A stretch of DNA of 64,000 nt from Micromonospora sp. WMMD1120 (GTDB lineage Bacteria; Actinomycetota; Actinomycetes; Mycobacteriales; Micromonosporaceae), in NCBI RefSeq assembly GCF_029626235.1, contig NZ_JARUBO010000005.1, positions 1,458,501-1,522,500 on the forward strand. The letters are read 5' to 3'. The position numbers and the translations under genes are program-made. Shown here piece after piece: positions 31,506 through 39,497 of the stretch. The notes beneath the pieces were generated by a model. That model saw only the letters and a list, made by a program, of their open reading frames with translations, was not told the DNA's origin and searched no databases. How positions within the stretch are numbered: position 1 is the first letter of the stretch; every line of letters begins with the position of its first letter.

Positions 31506-31835
31506 TCAGCCCACCTCGCCCTTCCCGCGCTGGTAGCGGCGCACCCGCCGATAGCCGAGCAGGTTGCCCTCGACGTCCAGCTCCACCTCGTAGAGGCCGA
31601 GCAGGTCGGTGGAGTTGGGGATGCGCCGCGTTTCGACGACCTCCACGCCGACCAGCCAGCCGTCCTCGGTGGCCTCCAGCGACGTGGTGACGGACCCCTC
31701 GCGGCCGGTCAACTCGACGAGCTGCCGTTGCCCCGCCCGCGCCGCCTCGGCGGCCGTCACCGGCTCCACGTACTCGTCGTCGGGGTAACCCTCGGCGGCC
31801 GGGTCACGCCGCCGGGCCCGCGCGTCGTCGGTCAT
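31506..31835 (-). CDS. gvpO: Gas vesicle protein GvpO
   Basis: A 109-residue protein. An unstructured charged N-terminus is followed by the GvpO fold: GQRQLVELTGREGSVTTSLE, then EDGWLVGVEVVETRRIPNST and LGLYEVELDVEGNLLGYRRV. GvpO proteins are required for gas vesicles in actinobacteria and haloarchaea; they have been linked to regulation or assembly. ATG 31835 has AAGGAG upstream and lies within the last codons of gvpG. Confidence 0.93.
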   Translation of the reverse strand: MTDDARARRRDPAAEGYPDDEYVEPVTAAEAARAGQRQLVELTGREGSVTTSLEATEDGWLVGVEVVETRRIPNSTDLLGLYEVELDVEGNLLGYRRVRRYQRGKGEVG

Positions 31836-32106
31836 GGCGCACTCCTTCCTCGCGTGCCGGGCCGCGCGGTGGCGGCCGACGCACACCGCCGGTGAGCCGG
31901 TCCAGGACCCGCTGCTCGGCCCGGTCGCGTTCGTCGGGAGTCAGCTCGCCGGCCGCCACCGCGGCGTCCAACTCCTCCAACTCGCGCCGGACGTTGACCG
32001 GATTCCGCTGCCGTGACTCGGCCTCGCGGGCGACCACCTTGACCGCCGCGGTCAGCCCGCGCACCGGCGCGTACGGCAGGGTCAGCAGCGCCCAGAGCAG
32101 GTCCAC
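31804..32106 (-). CDS. gvpG: Gas vesicle protein GvpG
   Basis: A 100-residue protein starting DLLWALLTLPYAPVRGLTAA, the hydrophobic start of GvpG, followed by a helical charged region (VRRELEELDAAVAAGELTPD) and a basic tail. GvpG is an accessory assembly protein that acts with GvpF/L. The GTG start at 32106 lies three bases after the gvpF stop. The 3-prime end overlaps the gvpO start by 32 bases in another frame. Confidence 0.92.
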   Translation of the reverse strand: MDLLWALLTLPYAPVRGLTAAVKVVAREAESRQRNPVNVRRELEELDAAVAAGELTPDERDRAEQRVLDRLTGGVRRPPPRGPAREEGVRHDRRRAGPAA

Positions 32107-32109
32107 CGG

Positions 32110-32865
32110 TCAGCCCGCCAACTGGTGCGCGGCCACGAAGTCGTACGGGGCGAGCGGCCCGAGCAGCCGCAACCGCAACAGACCCCGCCGCTGCTGCGCG
32201 AACTCCTCCAGCGCGTCCACCAGGGCGTTCGCGCGGTCGCTGTCGACCAGCAGCGCGACGTGCACCGCGTCCATCTCGTGGCTGGGCGGACGCAGCTCGG
32301 TGGAGCTGACGTGGTCGGCCACGACGTCGAGCAGCCGCCGGTTCTCCGCCTCCCGGCGCAGCTCCACCGCCTGGCTGATCAGCTCGCCGAGCCGGATGCG
32401 GGGTTCCCGGCTGGCCGCCTCGGCCCGGCCGCGGACCTGCTCGGCGAGCCGGGCGGCGGCCGGGTTCTCGTCCAGGATGCCGCGCAGCAGCGCCCGCTCG
32501 TCAAAGCGTCCGTGCACGACGTACTGGACCCGGCCCTCGAACTCCGCGAGCGCGGCGGCGAACCGGTCGTGGTGCGGTCGGAGCAGATCCAGCACCGCGT
32601 CCGGACCGGTGACCACCGTGCCGAACCGCACCGGCAGCACCGGGGCGACCGCCGCCGTACCGTCCAGCAGCTCCTGGTACGCCCGCAGGTCCGCCGACCG
32701 GCCGAGCGGCGCGTCCAGTGGCACCTCGCTCACCAGGGCGCCGAGGTCGCCGTGCCGGATCACCGTCACGTCGCCGGGCGGGTCGCCGACACCGGCGGCG
32801 TCGGACGTGGCCTCCACGTCGGACGGCACCAGCCCGTAGACGAACAGTCCCGTCTCGCCCGCCAT
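32110..32865 (-). CDS. gvpF: Gas vesicle protein GvpF
   Basis: A 251-residue GvpL/GvpF family protein. TGLFVYGLVPSDVEA begins the N-terminal domain, VAPVLPVRFGTVVTGPDAVL is the conserved central motif, and LLRLRLLGPLAPYDFVA closes the C-terminal domain. GvpF contacts GvpA at the start of assembly. The ATG at 32865 lies directly after the gvpA stop, separated by one base, and its placement gvpA-gvpF-gvpG is the usual actinobacterial order. Confidence 0.95.
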   Translation of the reverse strand: MAGETGLFVYGLVPSDVEATSDAAGVGDPPGDVTVIRHGDLGALVSEVPLDAPLGRSADLRAYQELLDGTAAVAPVLPVRFGTVVTGPDAVLDLLRPHHDRFAAALAEFEGRVQYVVHGRFDERALLRGILDENPAAARLAEQVRGRAEAASREPRIRLGELISQAVELRREAENRRLLDVVADHVSSTELRPPSHEMDAVHVALLVDSDRANALVDALEEFAQQRRGLLRLRLLGPLAPYDFVAAHQLAG

Positions 32866-32866
32866 C

Positions 32867-33220
32867 TCAGCCCCTCCCCAGGTCGCGCACGTTTCCGGCG
32901 ACGTCACCGACGGAGTCGGTGACGTCCCGGACGGCACCGGTGACACCACCGAGCAGACCGGACAGCCCTTCGCCCTCCTCCGGGGTGACGTCCAGCCGGT
33001 CCACCGCCTCGGCGAAGCGCAGGTACGTCTCGATGCTCGCCACCACCACCCGGGCGTTGATCTCCACAAGTGGGATGCCGACGACCCCGACCGTCACCTG
33101 CGCGTCGATCACGACGCCCTTGTCGAGCACCGTCTCCACCACGTCGGCGAGCCCGCCGCCGCCGGAGCCCACCCGATCCAGGGCCCCGCCGACGGCGTCA
33201 TCGCCGGACACCAGCGTCAC
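32867..33220 (-). CDS. gvpA: Gas vesicle structural protein GvpA
   Basis: A 117-residue protein with the main shell-protein core [20 protein letters not shown] and [20 protein letters not shown] then [11 protein letters not shown]. GvpA subunits form the ribs of the gas-filled shell. Compared with the common VIDAWV or VIDAFV, this protein has Gln at that position, and an additional 45-residue tail ([20 protein letters not shown] and on) with an amphipathic repeat. The GTG start overlaps the stop of the SRPBCC gene (GTGA). Confidence 0.92.
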   Translation of the reverse strand: MTLVSGDDAVGGALDRVGSGGGGLADVVETVLDKGVVIDAQVTVGVVGIPLVEINARVVVASIETYLRFAEAVDRLDVTPEEGEGLSGLLGGVTGAVRDVTDSVGDVAGNVRDLGRG

Positions 33221-34452
33221 TCGTCCTCCTCCCGGCGACGGCGCACCACCGGTCGGCGCGGTGACTCCGGCGCACGCCGGACGGGCGGCCGGGGTCGCTG
33301 CGGTTCCGCACGCCGCTGCGGCTCCTCGCGGGGCGGCGTCCGCCGTGCCCGCTCCGGTACCCGTCGGCGGGGTGGCGGTGGCGGCTCCTCGTCGGCCTCG
33401 TCCGCGTACCCCTCGTCGTAGCCGTCCTCGTACGCCTCGTACTCGTCGTCGTACTCCGGCTCCGGGGCCCGGCGGGGTGGCCGCTGGCGCGACCGGCCGG
33501 CGGGCCGGCGACGCGGCTCCTCCTCGGCCGGCTCCTCCTCGTCCCACTCGCCCTGCTCGCGGTCCCGGTCCTGCTCCCGGTCCTGCTCCCGCGTCTGTTC
33601 CTGCTCCTCGCGCAGTCCGGTCTCGTGGTCCTTGACCACCCGGGAGTCGCGGATCTCACCGCGCCAGCCCTCGACCTGGTCCGGGTCGAGGACCACAGAG
33701 GTCATCACGTGTCGGACGAAGTGCTTCAACTCCAACCGCACCCGCCGCCCCTGGGCCCGCCACAGGTTGCCGGTGTGCTCGAAGAGACCCTGCGGGTGGT
33801 ACTCCAGCACCACGAGGATGCGGGTCAGATCCGGGGTGATCTCGTGGAAGCTGACGGTGCCGTCGACCGAGCCCTTCTCACCCTTGGAGCGCCAGTGGAT
33901 GAGCCGGTCCGGCACCTGGCGGACGATCGTCGACTCCCACGTCCGGTGCGACCAGAAGACCTGCGCCTTCCACGTCAACTTCTCGTCGGAGTCGGTGTCG
34001 ACGTTCTCGACCTTCTTCATGAAGCTGGGAAAGTCGCCGAACTGCGTCCACTGGTTGTACGCGGCCCGCACCGGCACGCCGACCTCGATCGTCTCGACGA
34101 TGTTGGTGACCTTGTTCTTCTTGCCGCCGCCCTTGCCGCCCTTCCCGCCCGCACGGCCCAGAGCCGCCATCACCTTCTCCTTACCGCCGGCCACACCGGC
34201 ATGCACCATCGCCTTCACCGGTGAACCGCCCTCGGCCAGCTTCTGCGCGCCCGTGGCGGCGGCGACCAGGCCGGGTCCGCCGCCCTGGCGCGCGTACTCG
34301 CTGAGCCGGCCGGTCGCGCCGGTGATCCGCTCGGTCACCACGCTCATCGCGCGGTCGCCGATCGCCCCGGCCAGATTGCGCACCTCGCCTGCCAACTGGC
34401 CACGGAGCTTGTCGCCGAGCCCTCCCGGGCTGGTGTTCGCCGCCATGCTCAC
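33217..34452 (-). CDS. Gas-vesicle cluster SRPBCC (START-like) protein with long charged tail
   Basis: A 411-residue protein. The N-terminal 100 residues are helical and Gly/Lys-rich. An SRPBCC/polyketide-cyclase-like domain follows at about 105-265 ([20 protein letters not shown], then [20 protein letters not shown]). The last 140 residues are a disordered, strongly charged tail made of Glu/Asp/Arg/Pro and Tyr-rich [23 protein letters not shown] proteins are also found in Streptomyces gas-vesicle clusters (there probably called GvpZ). They bind hydrophobic ligands, so one possibility is a chaperone for hydrophobic GvpA. GTG 34452 overlaps the upstream stop; ATG 34446 is an alternative. Confidence 0.85.
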   Translation of the reverse strand: MSMAANTSPGGLGDKLRGQLAGEVRNLAGAIGDRAMSVVTERITGATGRLSEYARQGGGPGLVAAATGAQKLAEGGSPVKAMVHAGVAGGKEKVMAALGRAGGKGGKGGGKKNKVTNIVETIEVGVPVRAAYNQWTQFGDFPSFMKKVENVDTDSDEKLTWKAQVFWSHRTWESTIVRQVPDRLIHWRSKGEKGSVDGTVSFHEITPDLTRILVVLEYHPQGLFEHTGNLWRAQGRRVRLELKHFVRHVMTSVVLDPDQVEGWRGEIRDSRVVKDHETGLREEQEQTREQDREQDRDREQGEWDEEEPAEEEPRRRPAGRSRQRPPRRAPEPEYDDEYEAYEDGYDEGYADEADEEPPPPPRRRVPERARRTPPREEPQRRAEPQRPRPPVRRAPESPRRPVVRRRREEDE

Positions 34453-34892
34453 CGCCCCCGCCGCTGCTCGACCCGCGCCTCGCCACGGTCGTCGTCGCGG
34501 TCGTCGTCGCGGTTCCGGTCGCCACCGTTGTCGTCGGTACCGTTCTGGTTGCCCTCACCCTTCTGGCCGTCGTCCTGGCCGCCGGAGCGGCGGCGCAGGG
34601 CGTCGGCGGAGTTCCGCAGCCGGCCGGTGAGCGCGTCGACACCGCTGCCCGCCGCGGCGGTCGCGGCGGCCCGGCCGGCGTTCACCAGCGGCCCGCCGAG
34701 CCGGCCGAGGTTGCTCAACTGCGGAGACGCGTGCAACGCGTCGGTGCCCCGCTTCAGCAGGCCCCCCGGGTCGCGACTGGCCCGGCCGGCGGCGACCGCC
34801 GCGGCCAGGGTCAGCGCGGTACGGAGTTTGCGGCGGCGGCCCAACAGGTAGCCGAAGCCGACCGCCAACCCGATTCGTGTTCCGGTCTTCAT
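34449..34892 (-). CDS. First gene of the gas-vesicle operon, small helical protein
   Basis: A 147-residue protein. Residues 1-40 hold a Gly-rich hydrophobic stretch (IGLAVGFGYLLGRRRKLRTA) and an Ala-rich segment, which could associate with membranes. A charged low-complexity tail (DDNGGDRNRDDDRDDDRGEA) follows. It has no named family that I can assign; related proteins occur as the leading gene in actinobacterial gvp clusters. The ATG at 34892 has GGGAG upstream, and its stop overlaps the SRPBCC gene, so it starts the ten-gene operon. Confidence 0.75.
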   Translation of the reverse strand: MKTGTRIGLAVGFGYLLGRRRKLRTALTLAAAVAAGRASRDPGGLLKRGTDALHASPQLSNLGRLGGPLVNAGRAAATAAAGSGVDALTGRLRNSADALRRRSGGQDDGQKGEGNQNGTDDNGGDRNRDDDRDDDRGEARVEQRRGR

Positions 34893-35169
34893 CAGGTCTC
34901 CCTCGCTCCCCGGAGGTCCGGACGTCTGCCCGGTACGGGCCGGAATAGGGCTCCCCGGGGAACAGCGCGAACCATGCCCTCGATCAGACGTCCCGTATCA
35001 ACGGACCCGGCGGGCAGTACCCGGCACCATTAAGCCGAAACCGTGACTGCAATTTCCGGCAGTGCAATTTAATGGCATTCGGATAGCCGGCACGAAAGAG
35101 GGCGAGACCGGACTTTGCCGTGGTCAGGCGCAGGAAGAACGGCAGTGATGCGAAAGTTGGCAGGTGCGC
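34893..35169. promoter_or_regulatory. Upstream region of the gas-vesicle operon (277 bp)
   Basis: AT-richer DNA at 35020-35085 contains a direct repeat tgcaattt (35048-35055 and 35063-35070) and inverted arms ccattaa (35027-35033) and ttaatgg (35069-35075). Since the genes on both sides point left, this must hold the gvp promoter. A precise -10/-35 pair cannot be assigned. Confidence 0.45.
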
Positions 35170-35721
35170 TCAGAGAGCGGGCGGGGTCGAATCGAGGCTA
35201 ATTTCGGCGTGCACTGCGCCGTCGTCCTCACGCAGTTTCGCGCCGCACTTCTCGAGTACGGCGAGCGCGCCGATGTTGTCGCGCGTCGTCTCCGCCACGA
35301 CGACCCGCATCCCGGCGCGCGCGGCGGCGTTCAGCAGCTCCCGCAGGGCGGCGGCGCCGATGCCCTGCCCCCGCGCCGAACGGCCGAGCCACATGCCGGT
35401 CTCCACCGCGCCGGGCTCGTCACAGCGCGTCATCCGGACCATGCCCACCACCTCGCCACCGGCGAGGATCGCGTACATCTGCGAGCCGGTCGGGCCGTCC
35501 AGGCCACCGAAGCTCGCCCTGTGAAACTCCCGAAAGGCGTCGCGGCGAGCCAGCGACCAGCCGGCGGGCGCCTCCACCGGAGGCATGACGTCATCCGGCT
35601 CGGCCTCGGCAGCCGCTACGGAGAGCAACGGCTCCAGGTTCCGCTCGTCCACCGGCTCCAGCCGGACCGCACCCGCCACGTGCCGCAGTCTGCCGCCCCC
35701 ATCGGCCGAAGTCCACCCCAT
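35170..35721 (-). CDS. GNAT family N-acetyltransferase
   Basis: A 183-residue single-domain acetyltransferase of the RimJ/RimL-like group. The acetyl-CoA loop reads GRSARGQGIGAAALRELLNA, preceded by the beta strand GMVRMTRCDEPGAVETGMWL and followed by NIGALAVLEKCGAKLREDDG, typical of GNATs. The substrate may be a protein N-terminus, an aminoglycoside or another amine and cannot be told. The ATG at 35721 has no strong ribosome binding site. It stands alone between the gvp operon and the PP2C gene. Confidence 0.9.
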   Translation of the reverse strand: MGWTSADGGGRLRHVAGAVRLEPVDERNLEPLLSVAAAEAEPDDVMPPVEAPAGWSLARRDAFREFHRASFGGLDGPTGSQMYAILAGGEVVGMVRMTRCDEPGAVETGMWLGRSARGQGIGAAALRELLNAAARAGMRVVVAETTRDNIGALAVLEKCGAKLREDDGAVHAEISLDSTPPAL

Positions 35722-35783
35722 TGGCCGTCCACTGGCGGTCTGGACAGCGGTGTCGGCCGGTCGGGCGGTCGAGGTGTTTCACC

Positions 35784-36653
35784 TCACGCTCTGTTGTCAC
35801 CCGACCGGGTGTCGCCAGCTCGAATCGCCGGCGAAAACTCGCAGAACACCACCGACGCGTCGTCGGTGGACTTGTGCCGGCGCAGCCGGTCACCGTGGTC
35901 GCGCTCGGCGGCCCGCACCCGGTCGAGCAACGCGACCGGCCCCTCGGCGGCGAGCAGGTCCAGCAGGCCGGCCCAGTCGGTCAACCCGAACTGCTCCACC
36001 GCGCTGGACGCGCCGTCAGTGAGCAGCGCCGCCCGCCGGATCGCCCCCGGACCCCGCCGGGGCAGCGTGCCGGTCACCGCGTGGAAGGCCGCGTCCGGGT
36101 CGGCAGCCGCCACCCAGTAGCCGTGCGTACGGTTCATCCGCTCCCGCTGGACGCTGACCGCGTGCCGGAACCGGGTGACCGGGTCCGCCGCGCCACCCGG
36201 CACCATGGCCACCGTCTCCCGCAACTCCGCCATCGCCGCGTCCAGCCGGTCGTCGGTCACCACGCGCACCTGACCGCCGACGTCGAGCACCAGCGGGCTG
36301 TCGCAGAGCACCAGGTACTCCACCTCGTCGCCGCAGTCCCGCAGCAGGCAGACGGTGCTGGACGGGGTGCCGGGATGGTCCAGGTCGCACTGCCCGCCGT
36401 GGTCCGCCCGGACGGCCAGGATGGCGGCGGCCAGGTTGCTGGTCAGCCGGGCCGCCGGGCGTACCGCCTCGGCGACACCGAGCCGCGCGGCGAGGTGCCG
36501 GACGTACCATTCCGGCCCGTGCGCGCAGCCGGTGTCGAAACCCTCCGGCACCGTCGCGCCGTCCAGCACCCCGACCAGCGGACCGAACCGGAACACGATG
36601 TCCTCGTTGACCGGCCGTCCGGGAGCCGGCGCGGAGGCGGACGACACCCGCAT
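35784..36653 (-). CDS. PP2C-like phosphatase family protein
   Basis: A 289-residue cytoplasmic protein with a PP2C/PPM fold. Metal-binding Asp/Glu motifs are visible: NEDIVF near the N-terminus, LVGVLDGAT (equivalent to the DGxGG motif but with DGAT), LLTDGASSAVEQFG, and STDDASVVFC at the C-terminus. The replacement of DGHGG by DGAT is seen in an actinobacterial subgroup whose activity is uncertain. It probably removes phosphate from Ser/Thr in proteins, perhaps countering a Ser/Thr kinase such as the one at 57688. ATG 36653 with GGGAG eight bases upstream is preferred to GTG 36662. Confidence 0.75.
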   Translation of the reverse strand: MRVSSASAPAPGRPVNEDIVFRFGPLVGVLDGATVPEGFDTGCAHGPEWYVRHLAARLGVAEAVRPAARLTSNLAAAILAVRADHGGQCDLDHPGTPSSTVCLLRDCGDEVEYLVLCDSPLVLDVGGQVRVVTDDRLDAAMAELRETVAMVPGGAADPVTRFRHAVSVQRERMNRTHGYWVAAADPDAAFHAVTGTLPRRGPGAIRRAALLTDGASSAVEQFGLTDWAGLLDLLAAEGPVALLDRVRAAERDHGDRLRRHKSTDDASVVFCEFSPAIRAGDTRSGDNRA

Positions 36654-36786
36654 CACCGACACTCCCGCCGAAGGCTGGTGCCTGTCACAGCGCGCTCCCT
36701 CCGTCGTCTCCGGTCCGTCGACAGCCGCACCGGAGTGCTGCCCGCGTACCCCCTGGACCGGGCGACATTCGTGCCGACCAGCACGG

Positions 36787-37248
36787 TCAGCGACGGCGGT
36801 TACGGGCGCGCGACGACCGCAACCGGCGCAGCCGGCTGATCAGCACGGGGTCGGCGGCGAGTGCGGCCGGATTGTCCAGCAGCCCGTTGAGCAACTGGTA
36901 GTAGCGGGTCGAGGAGAGCCCGAACGTGTCCCGTACGGCCTGCTCCTTCGCCCCGGCGTGCCGCCACCACTGCTGCTCGAACGCGAGGATGGCGCGTTCC
37001 CGCTCGGTCAGGCCGGCCGCCGGGTCGACCGGCTGGTCGGGCGCCGCACCGTCGGTCGCCTCACCCGACCGGTTCGGCTCGTCGGTCGGCTCGCCCGACC
37101 TTGTTGGCCCGTCGGTCGGCTCGACAGGTCGCGCCGGCTCGTCGGCGGTCTCGATCGGCGGCGCCGGCCGGGGAGTCGGAACGGTCCGCCCGGCACCGTC
37201 CGGACGAGCGTCGGTGGACGGCTCGGGGGCGGTGGCGTCGGCGGACAT
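36787..37248 (-). CDS. DUF3263 domain protein
   Basis: A 153-residue protein. The N-terminal half is low complexity, with the imperfect repeat (E/D)PTD(G/E)P-R-SGE. The C-terminal half, from LTERERAILAFEQQWWRHAG through EQAVRDTFGLSSTRYYQLLN to the end, is the DUF3263 domain, a small helical DNA-binding-like fold found throughout actinobacteria. It probably acts in the nucleoid or as a regulator; the role is unknown. The ATG at 37248 is the natural start. Confidence 0.9.
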   Translation of the reverse strand: MSADATAPEPSTDARPDGAGRTVPTPRPAPPIETADEPARPVEPTDGPTRSGEPTDEPNRSGEATDGAAPDQPVDPAAGLTERERAILAFEQQWWRHAGAKEQAVRDTFGLSSTRYYQLLNGLLDNPAALAADPVLISRLRRLRSSRARNRRR

Positions 37249-37307
37249 TCGCTCAGCCTAGCCAGCGGGGACGCTGGTCGCAGCAGCCGGCGCGGCGGCT
37301 TCCGACG

Positions 37308-37343
37308 CACGACGGCCCCCGGTGTGCGCCGGGGGCCGTCGTG
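37308..37343 (-). terminator. Strong hairpin terminator of the ABC operon
   Basis: Perfect 15-bp arms cacgacggcccccgg (37308-37322) and ccgggggccgtcgtg (37329-37343) enclose a 6-nt loop. It lies 10 bp after the stop codon of the ABC permease gene on the minus strand. Without a U-tract it is of the usual actinobacterial kind. Confidence 0.8.
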
Positions 37344-37353
37344 GGGTCGGACG

Positions 37354-38370
37354 TCAGGAGATGTCGCGACGACGCATCACCCAGAGCGCCGCGCCGAGGA
37401 TCACCACGACCGCTACCGAGAGCAGGGCTGACGACTGCTGCCAGGTGATGTCCATGGTGGCCGGCTTGCACTCGCCGTAGTAGGTGGCGTTGCAGGCGTC
37501 CCAGTTCTGCAACGTCACGGTCTTGGTCATCCAGGCCAGGATGTACGTGGGCAGCAGCCACGCCTCGGCGAACTTCACGTTCGCCATCTCCAGCAGGATG
37601 CCCAGGCCGAACTGGCCGACCACCATCACCGCCACCACGCCGCCGAGGGCCATCGCGGTGTGCCGCCCCAGCGAGGCGAGCGCGAAGCCGAGGGTGGTGA
37701 GCACCAGCACCAGCACCACGCCCCGCAGCCCGGTCAGGGCGAACGACTGCCAGGCCCCGGAGGTCACCTTCTCGGTGCTGCCCCGGAAGGTGGCGACCGC
37801 CCAGAACCCGGCGAACCACAGCACCGCGGCCGGCAACGTCACCGCCAGCGTGCCGGTGAGCAGCGCGGCCAGCTTGGTGAGCAGGACGGTGAGCCGCTTC
37901 GGCCGCCACAGCAGCAGGTTCATCATGCCGCCGGTGCTCCACTCGGCCCCGATGAACGACGCCCCGACCACGAACCCGACCAGCGCCAGGATCGCCGCGA
38001 ACGGAATCAGCGTCTCGTCGAACGTCTCCCGGAAGTCGAACGTCGACGGCAGGAACCACTCCGCCTCGATCTGGTCCCGGGACGGCGGCGTGATCACCGA
38101 GCAGTCGTCGGGGTAGCGGCCGTCGCTCGGCGTGCCGGCCGTCTTGGCCCTCTCACACTCGGCGCGCTCCTGCTCGCTCCAGCGCACCTGCTCCTGATAC
38201 TGCCTGTCGGCCTGCCGCTCGGCCTCGGCGAGTTGGCCGGCGTCGATCTTCTGGTTGGTGAAGAACACCCCGACCACCACGGCGGCCAGCACCAGCAGGC
38301 CGAGCAGCGTCGCGTAACGGGTGAAGCGCCGCTTGGTGAGCCGGCGCAGCTCCGTGCGATAGAGGCTCAC
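37354..38370 (-). CDS. ABC-2 type transporter permease
   Basis: A 338-residue membrane protein: a first span after the N-terminus (YATLLGLLVLAAVVVGVFF), a large extracytoplasmic loop of about 80 charged residues with two Cys, and five further spans (FAAILALVGFVVGASFIGAE, for example). This large loop between spans 1 and 2 is typical of ABC-2 permeases. It forms an exporter with the ATPase encoded immediately upstream; the GTG at 38370 overlaps that gene's stop (GTGA). The substrate is unknown. Confidence 0.9.
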   Translation of the reverse strand: MSLYRTELRRLTKRRFTRYATLLGLLVLAAVVVGVFFTNQKIDAGQLAEAERQADRQYQEQVRWSEQERAECERAKTAGTPSDGRYPDDCSVITPPSRDQIEAEWFLPSTFDFRETFDETLIPFAAILALVGFVVGASFIGAEWSTGGMMNLLLWRPKRLTVLLTKLAALLTGTLAVTLPAAVLWFAGFWAVATFRGSTEKVTSGAWQSFALTGLRGVVLVLVLTTLGFALASLGRHTAMALGGVVAVMVVGQFGLGILLEMANVKFAEAWLLPTYILAWMTKTVTLQNWDACNATYYGECKPATMDITWQQSSALLSVAVVVILGAALWVMRRRDIS

Positions 38371-39377
38371 GCGCCCCACCCTCCTCCGGCGGCGCCGGAC
38401 TGACCCGTCCCGCCGACCCTCATGGACTCGTCGACCTGCCGGTGCTGCCCCGGTACCGGCGCGGTGGCGGTCAGTTCGAGGAAGACACTCTCCAGGTCGA
38501 CGGCGATCGGCGCCAGCTCACTGACGTAGAGGTCGCGCTCGGCCAGCAGCCGCGTCAGCGTGGCCGGCTTGTCGACGCCGGCCACCATCAGGTGGTCCGG
38601 GTGACCTGTCACCCGGACGCCCGCCCTGGTGAGCACCTCGGTGGCCAACGGCAGGTCGCTGACCGCCTCCAGCCGGACCCGGACCGCGCCGGACGAGTGC
38701 TGTGCGAGCACCTCGTCGACCGGGCCGAACGCGACCCGCCGGCCCAGCGAGATGATGGTGACCGAGTCACAGATCAGTTGGATCTCACCGAGGATGTGGC
38801 TGGACAGCAGCACCGTCATGCCGGACTCGGCGAGGTTGCGCATCAGCGTGCGCATCTCCCGGATGCCGCCCGGGTCGAGGCCGTTGGCCGGCTCGTCGAG
38901 GATCAGCAGCTTCGGGTTCTTCAGCAGGGCCGAGGCCACGGCGAGCCGCTGCTTCATGCCCAGCGAGTACGTCTTGACCCGTTCGCCGGCCCGGTCCCGC
39001 AGCCCGACCAGCTCCAGCACCTCGTCGACCCGGGCGGTCGGCACCTGGCCCGCCCCGGCCAGCAGGGACAGCGTGTCCCGTGCGGTGAAGTGCGGGAAGA
39101 ACTGCGGGCTCTCCACTATCGCGCCGACCTGGCCGGCGACGGTGGGCAGCGCGTCGGGGACCTCCTGCCCGAGCAGCGCCATCCGGCCGCCGTCCGGACG
39201 GATCAGGCCGAGCAGCGTACGCAGCGTAGTGGTCTTGCCGGACCCGTTGGGGCCCAGGAAGCCGTGCACCTGCCCCGCGTCGACCCGCATGTCGAAGCCG
39301 TCGAGCGCGTTGCGGGTGCCGCGTCGACGACTCTTGTACGTCTTACGTAGACCTTCGATCTCCAGGACAGCTGGCAA
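38367..39377 (-). CDS. ABC transporter ATP-binding protein
   Basis: A 336-residue ATPase. Motifs in order: GFLGPNGSGKTTTLRTLLGL (Walker A), Q-loop region GAIVESPQFFP, YSLGMKQRLAVASALL (signature), LLILDEPANGLDPGG (Walker B; Asn replaces the usual Thr after Ala) and the H-loop LLSSHILGE. A C-terminal regulatory extension is present as in NatA/BcrA-type exporters. The start TTG at 39377 is chosen because GGGGAGGTG lies five bases upstream and the ATPase fold begins directly after. Two short palindromes 40-75 bp upstream look like operators. Confidence 0.9.
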   Translation of the reverse strand: MPAVLEIEGLRKTYKSRRRGTRNALDGFDMRVDAGQVHGFLGPNGSGKTTTLRTLLGLIRPDGGRMALLGQEVPDALPTVAGQVGAIVESPQFFPHFTARDTLSLLAGAGQVPTARVDEVLELVGLRDRAGERVKTYSLGMKQRLAVASALLKNPKLLILDEPANGLDPGGIREMRTLMRNLAESGMTVLLSSHILGEIQLICDSVTIISLGRRVAFGPVDEVLAQHSSGAVRVRLEAVSDLPLATEVLTRAGVRVTGHPDHLMVAGVDKPATLTRLLAERDLYVSELAPIAVDLESVFLELTATAPVPGQHRQVDESMRVGGTGQSGAAGGGWGA

Positions 39378-39416
39378 GCTGCACCTCCCCCGTTGGTGGG
39401 CGTGACAGGCGACACC

Positions 39417-39451
39417 ATACGCGGTATGCAGCAGTGCGCAATACCCGGTAT
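39417..39451. promoter_or_regulatory. Paired palindromes atac-N3-gtat upstream of the ABC operon
   Basis: Two sites, 39417-39427 (atacgcggtat) and 39441-39451 (atacccggtat), have centres 24 bp apart. They overlap the region expected to hold the promoter of the ABC operon. Transporters of this kind are often controlled by short GntR (YtrA-like) or PadR proteins; the regulator gene is not adjacent. Confidence 0.5.
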
Positions 39452-39497
39452 GCATCGACGCGCCGAACGGGCACCTATATCGACGGAGGGTGACGAC

